From Panorpa germanica (lineage: Eukaryota; Arthropoda; Insecta; Mecoptera; Panorpidae): a stretch of 64,000 nucleotides of DNA. Both the position numbers and the translations under genes were made by a program. Of this stretch, positions 20,515-33,632 are shown piece after piece; positions within the stretch are counted from its first letter, which is position 1, and every line of letters begins with the position of its first letter. The stretch lies in assembly GCA_963678705.1 (NCBI GenBank), contig OY783206.1:13403807-13467806 (forward strand), in the 5' to 3' direction. The notes under the pieces are model-generated. The model was not told the origin of the DNA and ran no database searches. It saw nothing but the letters and a program-made list of their open reading frames with translations.

Positions 20515-22014
20515 ATAAAATAATCAAATATCTGGGAATAATCATTTGTATAACTTGAGTTTTGGCTTACATTTTGAGAAACAATTTAATATAATGACGT
20601 CATTTGTTTTATAAGGTAATATTGGCAAATGGAAAAGTTTTGAACAGCATAGTACAATAAAATATATACAGTTTAAATTACGAGAGTTCGCCGGCGACTC
20701 ATGGTTAAAACAGGATGTGCCGTATAAATCTGCGATACAATGGAAAAGCACCTTGTCACACATTTTTCTACAATGTTTATTGTAACTAATAAGTTAAAAT
20801 CCCATCACCATCGTATCACCATTTATGCGACTTTTATAACCTCTTTCAGGCATAAGGCATCGCCGAACTCTCGCTATTTCGATTATATTCAAATCTTCAT
20901 ATCAAAGAATGTGTGCAATAATTGTTGCAGCGATTTAGGCGTTGCTGTTGCCATTAAATAAAACTGCATATTAGTGTAGATAAAAGATATTATAAATTAT
21001 CATATAATTAGATATTATAATTATAAAGTATATTAGTGGATGTATCGCGTAATAATATGTAATATTAAAAAGGCTAAGACGTGACCAGATACCATCATAG
21101 ATATATTTGTTGTAGCATTTAATTAGTCAAGGCCATAGATTGAGGAGCCAAACTGTGAACAAGTAGCTGGGACTGGGACCTGTAAATTAATTGCCCACAA
21201 TTTAATACGCCTCTGATAGTGAATAGAATTAATGAGAACTTTACAATTTAAAATATTGGTTTTACTGTTTTTAGATGTATAGTGGAATTTTAGGCAATTA
21301 TAACATTGAGCTATTGATTGTAAATACGAGTCGCAGTAATATTTTATTCTCCATAAATAAATAAATTCCGGAATTTGCTGTCATTGAAAACTTGTTTTTA
21401 TCGTAGTACTGGGAAGATATTTTATTTCATTGTCAATTAATATTTTTCTATATAATCTTTGAATTTTAGTTGCAACAAATGAAAAAATTCAACATTATTT
21501 AGAATAGTTACTTCGTCATAATCGATATCAAATCTTTTAACAATAGCAGATCCAAAAATACGAAATGTAAGCTATATAATTATACTTTTCTAATGTTGAA
21601 TATAATACAATTTTGTTTGCAAGTTTTGCTGTATATAGCTTTCTATTACTACTCTATTTTTAACAACTTTTTAAATTTCTATATTATCTTTTTTGTTGCT
21701 AATTTTACAAACAATTTCTGCTCATTTCAATGAACAAAAATTTTATATAATTTACTTCGTTATTAGTCCTTTTATCACTTTATATGTTGTATAAGTTTTT
21801 TTTTGTATATTATATAAAATAATTGTCCTTTTTCATTGTTGTTTCAATTATATATAAAATTCTTTCCATCGTTCTGTTTATTTTTATTTGATCTAATTCT
21901 ACCTTCTTCTGCGGGAGAATGTCCTCCGCCATGGTGTGTTGTGGTAAATATGTGTTTTTTTTTATGTACACAAATTAATTTTTTTTTATATAATGTATAG
22001 ATAATATCTATTAT
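20515..22014 (+). other. Noncoding 3' flank of A2
   Basis: Homologous to 2241-3736 with scattered substitutions and small indels. No gene recognised. Confidence 0.6.
20595..20602 (+). promoter_or_regulatory. CRE palindrome TGACGTCA downstream of A2
   Basis: Conserved 8-bp bZIP-type site. Confidence 0.4.
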
Positions 22015-24200
22015 AGCCCGGTCAAATTAAACCAAAAAATAAGAGTAAAGTTACATAAATTCCCACCTAGCTGAAAATCGGTAAGATTGTTTAAAATAGC
22101 ATTAAAAACAAAATTTGAAAACTCCCCATCTTTCCCCTGTACGGAAAAAATTTTATTCAAGGTCAAATGTCAAAGAAATGAGTTTTTCGCGATTTTCAGC
22201 AAAACGGTAAGTTTTATCATAAAAATACCTCAGACAAAAATTGTAGATCATAAAATTATCTACAAAAAATTTATTAATACTTTTTTCTCTACGAGCTACC
22301 GTTTTTGAGATATAACGATTCAAAAAGTTGTAATCGTCATAATATGCATGAGTACGCCACGTATATATACATCTCTATAGTTGTAATATATGTTAAAATA
22401 TTTTTCTATCGGTCGTTGTAACTTACACTACTAATATAAAATATACATAAGTTATATATATAAATAAATAACTGTCGTATTTGATGGCTATAATGATTGC
22501 ACGAGAAATACCAAAGCTGCAGAACAGCGTCGTCGAACTTTAGCAACATCTTCATCAATTGATATTTTATTTGATGAAAATATGACAGTTCCAACCAGCC
22601 AACAAAAATTTCTTTCTAATACTCACAACAAGTCTCGGTTCATTTCAATGTTGAAAGAAAGATTTACTACGGAAAATATATTGGTAAGACAAGCTAATAA
22701 TGATGCTGATGTATTGATAATTGAAACAGCAATTGAGCAATTCAATTTGACAAATACAACTATTGTTGTTGGTGAAGATATAGACTTACTCGTATTACTG
22801 ACTGCTCGAACTCTAACTGAAAAAATTATTTTCTTCTTAAAACCAGGAAAAGCTCAACATCAATCGGAAATGTATTCATCAAAAAGTTTATCTACTTTTG
22901 CAAAGTGTCAAAATCATGTACTATTTTTACACGCAATAACTGGCTGTGATACGACATCTGCATTTTACAGGAGGGGTAAAATAACAGTTTTCAAACTATT
23001 TGAGAAACAAAATTTAATTGAATGTGCTGAAGTTTTTAAAAATAGTAATTCTACTCGACAAGAAATTATTACTAACGGCATTCGCTTTCTTCTTTCTATG
23101 TACGGAGCTCTTAAAGAAACTACCTGCTTAGATAAGTATAGATATGCATGTTTCGTTAAAAACACCAAAAGTAAAAAACAAGTACAATTAGCTTGTCTTC
23201 CTCCAACCTCAGTTGCTGCTCATCAACATCTTTTTAGGGTATATTACCAAGTTCAAGTGTGGCTTGGTTATCAGCTAGACCCTACAGACTGGGGTTGGAA
23301 GTTGGTCAACAATTCATTAGAACCTGTGCACACTTTACTTCCACCTGCGCCGGAAAAACTGCTGAACTCGATTTTTTGCAACTGCAAAAAGGGATGCAGT
23401 GCTAAATGTGGTTGCAAAAAAGTCGGACTATTCTGTTCTCCGGCATGTACACATTGTCAAGGCCGGTTGTGCTCTAATATTGAATCACCAACAGTAGAGG
23501 ATCCGTTTGATTCCAACGAGGCAACATGCGATACATCGCTATTAACGCAGTTTACATGCACTCAGGATGAAGATGAAGAAGAACAAGAACAAGAACAAGA
23601 AGAACAAGAACAAGACGAACAAGAACAAGAAGATCAAGAAGAAGAACCAGAAGAAGATTTTGAAAGTTACGACTCGGACGATTAAATTTCACTACTTTTT
23701 TTTAACTTAAATTGCTTTTATCTTTTCAATCTCTGCTAATATCCATTATTTTTCAATAGTTTCAAATTAAACAGGATCAAAACTGACCCGTGGAATAGGC
23801 CTACTGGGGAAACTACGTTAAAAAAAACGCGCTAAGTACACTACCTCATAGGTGGCGAGGAAACGTGTGCATATTATGACGATTACAACTTTTACAACTT
23901 TTTGAATCGTTATATCTCAGAAACGGTGGCTCGTAGAGAAAAAAGTATTAATAAATTTTTTGTAGATAATTTTATGATCTACAATTTTTGTCTGAGGTAT
24001 TTTTATGATAAAACTTACCGTTTTGCTGAAAATCGCGAAAAACTCATTTCTTTGACCTTTGACCTTGAATAAAAATTTTTCCGTACAGGGGATAGATGGG
24101 GAGTTTTCAAATTTTGTTTTTAATGATATTTTAAACAATCTTACCGATTTTCAGCTAGGTGGGAATTTATGTAACTTCGAATGTCTAACTTGACCGGGCT
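22015..24200 (+). mobile_element. DNA transposon with long inverted repeats, copy 2
   Basis: Same site, ends and ATTAT target duplication as copy 1, and nearly identical to it. It was therefore copied with the unit rather than inserted anew. It has no copia element next to it. Confidence 0.85.
22582..23685 (+). CDS. Transposon-encoded PIN/FEN1-like and CXC-domain protein, copy 2
   Basis: This 367-aa ORF differs from copy 1 by one residue that I noticed (Lys to Gln in the segment before HAITGCDTT). At least one other substitution is silent. The frame again opens upstream of the ATG, from about 22468, with the VVFDGY segment. The intact reading frame in both copies could reflect selection or merely a recent duplication. 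Confidence 0.65.
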   Translation: MTVPTSQQKFLSNTHNKSRFISMLKERFTTENILVRQANNDADVLIIETAIEQFNLTNTTIVVGEDIDLLVLLTARTLTEKIIFFLKPGKAQHQSEMYSSKSLSTFAKCQNHVLFLHAITGCDTTSAFYRRGKITVFKLFEKQNLIECAEVFKNSNSTRQEIITNGIRFLLSMYGALKETTCLDKYRYACFVKNTKSKKQVQLACLPPTSVAAHQHLFRVYYQVQVWLGYQLDPTDWGWKLVNNSLEPVHTLLPPAPEKLLNSIFCNCKKGCSAKCGCKKVGLFCSPACTHCQGRLCSNIESPTVEDPFDSNEATCDTSLLTQFTCTQDEDEEEQEQEQEEQEQDEQEQEDQEEEPEEDFESYDSDD

Positions 24201-24948
24201 ATTATTTATAATTGTTATAATTTGTTATAAATATATGAAAATAAGTATTAATATCATCAAAATAATTGTTACAAACACGACAAAATATATAAGATAATGT
24301 TACACAACAAAAACAATAACGACTAATCACTAGCATTGGTTTTGTACAAACGTTGGTTATCGTAGTAGTTTTTACTAAAACACTTCCCCTAAAACGATAT
24401 TAAATTCTTACTAAACCGCGAATTGCGAATTTGTAAATTTTAATTATGTTAGATTTCATTTTCTCCAGTCTAAATATATCTCGGGTTTCATTAAAATTCT
24501 AACATATATCTGCGACTTATAATACCTATTATTTATCCATTTTTCTAGTAGTGTACACGTTAATTTGGGCTCTGAAAAATATCTTAAATTCTAGAAATGT
24601 ATATTATATGTACTGATAAAGTAAACTATCAGGATCTCAAATACGATTTCTTTAAATAATCAATTTTAAAAGGCAATATTATTCAAGATATTAACAATTA
24701 AAACAGTCAATTAAAGAACCAGGGTTAATTATTTTTTAATTAAATTGCGATAGCTATTCTATTGTGTGAATCAGCTTCTTCTGAATTAAATTCTATAAAA
24801 AACAAATTTAGAAATATTGAAGAATATTACAATACAAAATACAATAAACAACAACAAAAATTCCATCGATTGTAATAATTTACCAACTCAATTCGTATTT
24901 TTAATGTCAATTCTTCATTTTTGGAGTATCGTGATTATCTATCGTATT
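24201..24948 (+). other. Noncoding spacer between A2 and B2
   Basis: Matches 10214-10935 and shows the uninterrupted copia target site near 24228-24240. No gene seen. Confidence 0.5.
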
Positions 24949-25870
24949 AAACTTTCTTTGAAATGTGAAATGTTTTCTTTAAAATGTAAAGGAGGTGTAC
25001 GTCCTTAATTTTTCACAGGATGCAACCCTTAAGCCTGCTGCATATGTAGCGTGTTTTAACCCGCGCGGAACGTGTTTTCACCCGGACGGAACGGGACGAC
25101 AATATCATTATCGATATTGTCGTCCCGTTCCGTCCGGGTGAAAACACGTTCCGCGCGGGTTAAAACACGCTACGTGTGAAGCAGGCTTTAAAGTGACGTC
25201 TCAGTTTCAGGTAATTTGCATACAAAAGTTATTGCATTCGTTATTATGTCGAAATTTGTAAAGAAAGAATATTGTGAAAGCAATAAAATTTATAACCCTT
25301 TTTAAATAATTTCTAAATTAATGTAAATTTAAGTTTGGAATTCCGACCTTGTAAACCAGGACCGCACAAATTTACCAGTCGTTTGCCCAATGCTCAATAT
25401 GTTCCCCTTTTGTTTTAGGATATTCTAATTACAATGATGACCTATCCTACATTACATATATTCTATAATATCTATTTTATTGATTTAATTAATCTGTATT
25501 GATTCTTTTGTGTTCTAAATGGTTGTACAGTAAGCTTAACATGTTACCAAATTTGTTGGGATCATTGGTATGTTCTTGTGTAAGCCTGCCAATATCTTTG
25601 TTGAACTATTAATGGTTTTTAGTTTTTCATATTGGGTATAATGTACATCAGAGTTGTTTTTCAATTATTGTTCTTAACGGTTCTAAATATACTTCAATTG
25701 GCACAGGTGTACTGCCATCTTACTTTGTTTTATTACAAAAAGTGAGCACTGAGATATTATAAAAGATAAGTTTATTATTATATATGTATGTACATAATGA
25801 ATTTAACCCAGAAAATATAACTCTAGTTCAGGGTCGAACTCGAAGACTCAGCAGTCAGTATCAAGCTATT
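24949..25870 (+). repeat. B-flank repeat, upstream arm of B2
   Basis: Contains the full palindromic element and ends in the minus-strand SINE relic (25793-25870). Confidence 0.65.
25032..25187. mobile_element. Palindromic element, full copy at B2
   Basis: Same length and site as the B1 copy, with both arms complete. Confidence 0.8.
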
Positions 25871-26549
25871 CTATGCAAAAAGTTTAGTTTTGGTCTTCCA
25901 TATCAGCCTCCTTTTACACGCTGGAATATTTTTTTTCTGTGTATCGGTGAGAATTGGGTCCACAATTAATTGCAAGTGTATTCATGATATGTAATACTTA
26001 ATATGTACCTTCATGAAATATACAAGCAGTAACATATGCAGCAATTTTTACAATGGTACTGCTACTGCACACTGGTTTTGTGCTCATTTTCCAGACTAGC
26101 TGAATGAAGCTTTCATTATTGTTTTTATTGAATCCACTAATACACCTAGAGAATAAATTATCACTACTCAGATCTTCATAAATTGGACTGCATCTCAGCC
26201 CTCAAGTAAGTTGGCTTATAGGTGATATATGTAACCAGTATACAATAATTATTGAAAAAGTACGATTTCTTCAATATTTAGGATACTTTATCATGGTTAT
26301 AGACCTATAGGTTTCATTTTACTTGTAAATATTTCACTATCTCTTAGTTCTTCATAGCACCTCTTCACCCATAGTTCTAGATGATACATATCTTAGTTGA
26401 GCAGTTTACAAATCATTTTTGATGTAATTTAAAACAATATTCTTTATTTGCACTGAAAGTGTTTGCTGATTTTTAGATTTATGCTTTTCATGATATGATT
26501 TTATTTTTTTGTACTAAATATATTTATTAATATGTATTTAATTTTGCAG
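25871..26549 (+). other. Upstream region and intron acceptor of B2
   Basis: Ends in a TTTTGCAG acceptor at 26549. No TATA/Inr pair is seen. Confidence 0.5.
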
Positions 26550-26571
26550 ATTTCGTTCGAAAAAAACAACA

Positions 26572-27300
26572 ATGTTTCCATTACGGTATCCTAATCCTTT
26601 ACCTGAGGCGTCGATGAGCTCTTAGTCATCAGAGCATGGATCTAATAATCCCGAATCTTCAAGAACTTCCCCTAACGAATACAAACCTACGACACAGACA
26701 ATCAACCATTTTGGTGTTATAAATCGCATTGCCAATATGTCAACGTATCAAGGTTCACCGCCGGTATATCCGGGTATGCATTTCGATCAGCAGACGCAGA
26801 ATCAATTCTTCGCACGTACCTCAGAAACACCTGAGTCAAAATCGGAAGCACCAGCTAGTAATCAAGAAGTCAGAGCTGATTCGACTTCACAGCCGTGCAG
26901 TTTTAAGCACTACCTCAAAAACTCCAAAAAATTTCTAGCATATTTTAATGATGCAGAGTATATGAAGTTTCGAGAGGTGAAAATGGCAGAAATACATGCT
27001 TCGAAGGGGGGCCGAACTGTTCCTTCTAATAAAATATCAGAACAAGGATCTTCAGAAGGTGACGGTGATGGGAGTTCCAACCCTAAAAAGGATCCAGCTT
27101 ATTACGAGCAACAAATGAGGAGTAATGCAGCTGCTGAAAAATCGAGAGACAAAAGAAGAATTCCTTTAGACGAATTAGCCTTCCGCCATGAATTCTTGGA
27201 AAATGAAAATGCGAAGCTTCGTGCTGAAAATAATGCGTTACGAGAGCAATTGAACAGGCATCAGAAATCAGATGATGCAAAAAGAGTAAAATTATTTTAA
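26572..27300 (+). pseudogene. Class B bZIP gene B2 with premature stop
   Basis: The frame is collinear with B1 over 243 codons, but codon 18 is TAG (26623-26625) where the others have CAG (Gln). Reinitiation at the Met at 26737 would give a 187-aa protein that keeps the whole basic region and zipper. The basic region carries Glu in place of Lys (RSNAAAEKSR). No other disabling change is visible, so the nonsense change is probably young. The copy may be a pseudogene or an N-terminally shortened form. Confidence 0.8.
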
Positions 27301-27744
27301 ATCAAAGACAACAATTTTTGGAATTTGGCAACGTTGCCAATAACAATTTTGCACAACCCAGTAAATCATTTGGTGAAATGTCTTACAGTACGTTTTGTTC
27401 ATTTCACCTCAAATTCTCTATGAATTTGAAGTAGAAGAGAAGTCACTCGGACTCCTAATTCATTTCACTGCGCTTTATACTTTTTAAAATAATATATTTT
27501 ATTAGTTAAAGCAAAGTGCTTTTATTGGGTAGTGTTAATAAATAGATATTTGATATTTAGAAAATTTACTTCAATTTTTTGAAGTTATATCACGTGACTT
27601 TTTAGTTGATAGTTTTATATTTAAGAGATCTGAATTAATGATACCTGCTCAAAGGTTGACTGATTGCTGATACAAATGTAATTAATAATGTAATATACTC
27701 GTATATGTATATCATATTTTTTGTAATGCATTATATAAAAACCC

Positions 27745-27750
27745 AATAAA
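27745..27750 (+). terminator. Polyadenylation signal of B2
   Basis: AATAAA about 445 nt after the stop. Confidence 0.5.
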
Positions 27751-28715
27751 ATATAATAATCAAATATCTGGGAATAATCATTTGTATGCCTTGAGTTTTG
27801 GATTACATTTTGAGAAACAATTTGTTCAAGGTAAATAATTGTTACAGAAACCTTTCTGTTGTTTGAAATATAATGACGTCATTTATTTTATAAGGTAATA
27901 TTGACAAATGGAAAAGTTTACTGTTGGTGAGCTGTTAAATTGTTCACATAATGTTACATATTAAGATAATATATTTGAAAAGAGTTTCGATTCGTATTTA
28001 TCTATATAAGATAAATGCAAGGTAAAATTTATTTTCACACTTTTTACTGTAAACCTTATTAATTTATGTTTTTAACAGTACTCAGCACTCGCTCCTAATC
28101 ATCTCTAACCCCATCTCTTCGCGCCGCTACTGTACTCAAATTTCGCATTTCTAATTATTAATGTTTTTATATCTATTTCCTATTCTTTATGTCTATATTC
28201 ATTTTACTAGAGCAATTGTTGAAAAATTGTCTGTTAGTGAAAATCATTCTACAGAGAGGCAAAAATAAAAATAGAAAATGTAGGGACCTTCCATACATTA
28301 TAGAAGCTCAAAATAAAAGAAAGAAATCGAGATATTTAAGTTTGTTTGCGTTTTTTAATTATGTATTTTTCTAATCATAACATTGTATTTTGTACTGAAG
28401 AACAATTATATAGAATTCGTTATCTACAGAAGACCCCTAGACTGTATGTTCATAGTATCCAAAAGTTTATATCTGCTACAGTATTATATAACCGACAGAG
28501 GAGTATAATAAAGTTATACATTAGTTCAGACATTCAGAATTTGTTAAATATTTTTACTTTTATTATCTTATTTTGAAAATTTAGGTAAAAGAATTTGCAT
28601 TAGTTTGTAAATTACAACTCTTTTACAAAGATATATTTATTATTCAAGGCTGTATAAGTTCTTAAGGGGGATCGTTGAATATATATGGTATTCTTTTAAA
28701 AGAAACTGTTAAGCC
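27751..28715 (+). other. Noncoding 3' flank of B2
   Basis: Homologous to the B1 flank; no gene recognised. Confidence 0.5.
27874..27881 (+). promoter_or_regulatory. CRE palindrome TGACGTCA downstream of B2
   Basis: Conserved 8-bp site. Confidence 0.4.
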
Positions 28716-28827
28716 CGATCCCCGAAGCAAAGTATATGTACACACATAACCATAAACTTCTCAGACGGCAACGCCACCATATAAACTGCCAACATAGTAG
28801 AAGGTATCGGTTTTAGTACACTCAAGA
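28716..28827 (+). repeat. Old SINE relic, plus orientation (B2 unit)
   Basis: Counterpart of 14703-14814. Confidence 0.5.
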
Positions 28828-28899
28828 GAAGTGCCATTTTCAAAGATTCCCGTCAAGCTTTTCAGGCATTCGTGGCCTGTTTATTAACTATCTCCTGTC

Positions 28900-29260
28900 A
28901 AACTTTCTTTGAAATGTGAAATGTTTTCTTTAACATGCAAAAGAGGTGTACATCCTTAAGTTTCACATGATACTTAATACAACCCTTAAAATGACTAAAC
29001 AATTTCAGGTAATTTGCATACAAAAGTTATTGCATTTGTAATTTTTTCGAAATTTGTGAAAGTTGTAAAATTTATAACCCTTTTAAAATAATTTCTAACT
29101 CAAGGTAAATTTAAGTTTGGAATTCCGACATTGTAAACCAGAGCCGCAAAAATTTACCTTACCTCATTTTGTAAATTAAGTACATAATGAATTTAACCCA
29201 GAAAATATAACTCTTATTCAGGGTCGAACTCGAAGACACAGCAGTCAGTATCAAGCTATT
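28900..29260 (+). repeat. B-flank repeat, downstream arm of B2
   Basis: Belongs to a diverged subtype (CTTAAGTTTCACATGATAC) shared with the B3 downstream arm, unlike the B1/B4 type. The SINE relic is at 29183-29260. Confidence 0.65.
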
Positions 29261-29746
29261 AAATAAAATGTGACAAACATTGTTCTAAATTGCAAACAGG
29301 TTGTGCGGCCCAGCAGCTGAAGAAGAGTTGCATTTGCCTAACTAATCTCTCCCATTTCTCCATTATCTTATTGCAATCTTGTACGACACAGAATCTGTAC
29401 TCTGTGCGAATAAGTGTGGCCCCCGTTATCTTTACACTATTTGAATATGTGCCGTATAGAACATTTTCAAAATCTGACCTTAACTTTCTTCAATTTGGTA
29501 CTTGTACCATTTTCTAAATATGTTGCAGAATGTGTTATAATTTCGACGAAGCAATTGTAACTGGACTTTATCAAAAACCAATTATGACTAGATACAATTG
29601 ATTTCCACTTGCGCAATGGCTACAGAAGTGTTAATCAGGCTCTGCTAATATTACTGTAAGATGTCATCTATATTGTTATGTTATGAGAGGTCCAATGTTC
29701 ACGCTACGAGTCTTATCAACTATACGAGTATATGCGTATTAAAATA

Positions 29747-29826
29747 ACGTTCGGAAAGGATTCGATCCCAGAACTTCTGTTTAGTACACAGCTGCTGTCA
29801 CGCTTGCTGACACGATCTCTTACTGA
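29747..29826 (-). repeat. tRNA-like relic (B2 unit)
   Basis: Counterpart of 15751-15830. Confidence 0.4.
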
Positions 29827-30189
29827 TAAATTATACTAATTTTTAATCATAGACAAGTACTCGTTGCCTAGGTCGTTGGAAAAAGAGGTGTTTTCTGTGA
29901 CATTTGTAAACTGTGCAAGAATATTTTATGGTTTTATAACTAAACATGAAATATCTTTAGAGGAATTTTATGTTAATGGCTTGAAATATAAATATTTAAT
30001 AAAATGTATCAGGCATGGACTATATTGGACAAATATCAGTCCTTGGTAATGTGGAGTCCATGAAATTAAAATCATAAACAGGGCCGCTCTGAAAGAATTA
30101 TTAGTAGATGCGAGATGCGAGGCGGTTCCACTAATTCAAAGATTCTCCGGAGTGTTGTCCACCCCCCTTAGGGAAGCCTATAACCACCG

Positions 30190-30233
30190 CGCTTAACGAG
30201 CATAATACGTTTCAGAATCTTACTCGTTAAGCG
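30190..30233. other. Perfect 11-bp inverted repeat (B2 unit)
   Basis: Both arms are intact: CGCTTAACGAG and CTCGTTAAGCG. Confidence 0.55.
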
Positions 30234-30870
30234 AAACAGTTTTCTCACACAAATTAATGTAAAATACGATAATACTTTCCACGCCGAAAAAATACTCAAA
30301 ATATTTTGTACAAAGTTTATTCAAAGAGAATTATATAAAGAGTATATACAATGTTAGGAACGTGATTAATCTTCCTCTTCTATCGCGGAAGGAACGAATC
30401 TGGAATGACATCAGCTCTGGGCTGTGTTCTTCCACAGGCTCATCGATATCTCCACTCCCATGATCTTGCCAAAGACACAATCTCGTTGACTACATCTTGA
30501 GGCAGGAAGTGATATTTCCAAAACTATCTGAGAGTGAGATTGGTCCATTTAGTCATCTCCAAACAACGCTCAAAAACGCGTTGTGTAGAGCTTCTAAAAG
30601 TTAGAAATAACATTATTCTACATTTTATTTCTAACGAAATTTCGTTCATTTAAAAAAAAATTGACAATTTTCAAAATAATAGGAAATATATTAAGCAAGA
30701 TTCTAAAAATTGAGTTCATTTAATTGAAATTAGATTAGCTTTAGCATTTTTCTCACGGTCCAATTATTAATAATAGATAATATTTTTGAATATTTTCCCC
30801 CCACCATTAATATTTTTGCAAAATATGAAACAGAAACCCTTTTATGTCTCAGATTTAAATATTCGTCGTG

Positions 30871-30940
30871 ATTGGTCGTAAACTGAATGGCTTAAGTGAC
30901 CATTGGGTATATAAACGCACTCTATTTTGAAAAAAAATCA
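30871..30940 (+). promoter_or_regulatory. Core promoter of A3
   Basis: ATTGG at 30871, TATATAAA at 30908-30915, and initiator TCATTT with its A at 30940, exactly 30 bp after the T of TATAAA. Confidence 0.8.
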
Positions 30941-31081
30941 TTTAGTATCTGTTGAAGGGTAGTACACGTCACTCATAGCTTCGCATATTATTCATTGCAA
31001 ATAAATTTTGTAATTTTATTTTAAGTGAAACGCGTGTCAAGTGTGTTCATAAACATTGGATTTTCTATTGCCAGATCAGAT
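30940..31081 (+). other. A3 exon 1 (5' UTR)
   Basis: 142 nt, ending at donor CAGAT|GTAAGT. Confidence 0.65.
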
Positions 31082-32492
31082 GTAAGTGTTTTTAAATTTA
31101 ACTATTAATATTGTTTGTTTTTTTTCGTCTCTTCTTAAGTAAATTGTCTCAGAGGTGATATGTGTAACCAGTATAAATTATTTACTAGAAAAGTACGATT
31201 TCTTCAATATTTAGGATACTTTATCATGGTTACCCAGTAAACATTTTGGAGTAAATTCTACTTAATTTCTATTACATATCATGAGTTTTTTGTCTGGAAC
31301 GTATTCGTTTTCTATTCAGTCGTTCATAGGAAAGGCCCTTTTTATGACCTAAAGAGATCGCAACGACGGTTCACTGAAGAATTAAAAGCGGAGTCGGTTT
31401 ATGATTTATGACCGGAGTTATAAACTTGACACTAGCAGGGATGACAGGGGTTTAAAACTTAATGGAATTCTACTTTTTGGTCTGCAAAATATAAATATTT
31501 AAATGAAGAAATTAATAGATGTAATCTTTAGTACGGATCGTGATTTTTTTAATGAACATTATTCATCTTCAACAATACTCGTTATATTAGTTTTTTACAT
31601 TGTTTTGGTGATTCAAAAATCCACGATCGGCAGGTCTGCGTTAGGTTTAAAACCTCTGTCTTACCCTCGCAGCTTAGAATATTCGTTTAAAAACATTATA
31701 TTCGGAGATTGAGGGAGACAGCGTGCGCCTATTACCATTAAAGAAATATTGGTTGAAAAAGGATAACATATACTTTAAACATACTGTACTGAACGAAATA
31801 CTATACAAGTGTAACGGCGAAAAATATATTTTACTTGTCTAACCGCATCTCGTTTCTCTCTCATATTTGGAATAAATGAGATGAAAGTGAACTTAAAAAA
31901 AATATATCCATGTGTGAAAGAAACAGAAATACTTAATGAATGATGTTGGAAAAAGAAAGAATATTATTATAAAAAAATTCTAACTAACACAAAAGCTGTG
32001 ACAGGTAGAGAATGAATTTTAACTAAAAGCGACTTTTGTGTACCACTTTTGAACTATTAACGAACTTGCTAAGACTACATATATCAGATTTTATTTCACA
32101 AAATCTTGACAGGTAGGGAATAAATTTGAACTAAAATTGGTTTGTGTGTTGTTGCTTAGAACTTGTAAAGCGTTAGAATAGAATTGTACGAGTGACTCGA
32201 ACTTTACCAAATAGGGCACTTCACCAAATTGTTTACTGGGCATAGACCTATAGGTTTCATTTTAGTCGTTAATATTTCATTATCTCATAGTTCTTCATAG
32301 CACCTCTTCACCCTTAGTTCTAGATGACACATATCTTAGTTGAGCAGTTCACAAATCATTTTTGATGTAATTTAAAACAATATTCTTTATTTGTACTGAA
32401 AGTGTTTGCTGGCTTTTAGATTTATGCTTTTCATGATATGATTTTACTTTTTTGTACTATTTATATTTATTAATATGTATTTTATTTTACAG
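31082..32492 (+). other. A3 5' UTR intron
   Basis: 1411 bp, with no SINE or internal duplication; represents the simple state of this intron. Confidence 0.7.
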
Positions 32493-32514
32493 ATTTCGTT
32501 CAAAAAAAACAACA

Positions 32515-33348
32515 ATGTTTCCATTACGGAATCCCAATCCTTTACCTGAGGCGTTAGACCTGTCTTGCCCGCGTCGTAGTGATAGTGTGGAAACACACAA
32601 ATCTCCATCCCCGCCGATGAGCTCTCAGTCATCAGAGCAAGGATCTAATAATCCTGAATCTTCCAGAAGTTCCCCTAACGAAAACAAACCTACCACTCAC
32701 ACGAACAACCATTTTGGTGTTCCCATTGCCAATATGTCAACGTATCCAGGTTTTCTGCCGCTATATCCGGCTATGTTTTTCGATCAGCAGACGCAGAATC
32801 AATTCTTTGCACATACCGTTGCTCACCAAATGCTCCAAATCGGCACTCCAAAAAGAAACTCCGAAACACCTGAGTCAGAATCGATAACAAGAACTACTAA
32901 TCAAAATGTCAGAGCAGTAGCTACTTCGACTTCAACGCCGAACAGTCGTAAAAGAGTTCGTCCTTTTACGAACTACCCAAAAGACCCAGCAGAAAATAAT
33001 GAAGCTTATACAAAGTTTCGAGAAGTGGAAATGGCAAAAATAAATGCTTTGAATGGGGGTCAACCCACAGTCACAAACCCCAAAATGCGCCGAACTGTTC
33101 CTTCTAATAAGGTGTCAGAACAAGGATCTTCAGAAGGTGACGCTGATGGGAGTTCCAACCCTATAAAGGATCCAGCTTATTATGAGCGACGAATGAAGAA
33201 TAATGCAGCTGCTAAAAAATCGAGAGACAAAAGAAGAATTAATGAGCACGAATTAGCCATCCACAATAAATTCTTACACAATGAAGTTGCGATGCTTCGT
33301 GCTGAAGTTAATGCGTTACGAGAGCAATTGAAGGGGCATCAGAATTAG
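32515..33348 (+). CDS. Class A bZIP protein A3, intact
   Basis: This 277-aa protein has the same architecture as A2, with LDLS, a complete basic region (KNNAAAKKSR) and a four-heptad zipper with standard spacing. Differences from A2 are scattered substitutions, such as RNPNP for RSPNP near the start and Lys-Gly in place of Asn-Arg near the C terminus (LKGHQN). The frame is open upstream to 32452, but that part lies before the acceptor at 32492 and would be intron. The ATG at 32515 is therefore the likely start. With A2 it is one of two fully open class A genes here. Confidence 0.88.
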   Translation: MFPLRNPNPLPEALDLSCPRRSDSVETHKSPSPPMSSQSSEQGSNNPESSRSSPNENKPTTHTNNHFGVPIANMSTYPGFLPLYPAMFFDQQTQNQFFAHTVAHQMLQIGTPKRNSETPESESITRTTNQNVRAVATSTSTPNSRKRVRPFTNYPKDPAENNEAYTKFREVEMAKINALNGGQPTVTNPKMRRTVPSNKVSEQGSSEGDADGSSNPIKDPAYYERRMKNNAAAKKSRDKRRINEHELAIHNKFLHNEVAMLRAEVNALREQLKGHQN

Positions 33349-33626
33349 TTTAATTTTTTCCATGTTCCATGTTCTTCAATGGAGTAAAATTATTTATTAA
33401 ATACAACAATTTTTGAATTATGTATTGAACAATTATAGAATAACAATTTTACAAACCCAGTAAATTGGTGATATATCATGTGATTTTTAATTTGATACTG
33501 TTTTATATTTAAGAGATCTGAATTATCGATACCACCTCTAAGGTTGACTGATTGCTGATACAAATGTAGTTAATAATGTAATATATATGTATATCATATT
33601 TCTTGTAATGTGTTTTATAAAAACCC

Positions 33627-33632
33627 AATAAA
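33627..33632 (+). terminator. Polyadenylation signal of A3
   Basis: AATAAA about 280 nt after the stop. Confidence 0.55.

Larger units (their letters stand above)
29261..30870 (+). other. Conserved noncoding block upstream of the A3 promoter
   Basis: Homologous to 15265-17087 but with a deletion of roughly 220 bp near 29905, which removes the start of the 67-codon ORF seen elsewhere. No gene recognised. Confidence 0.5.
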
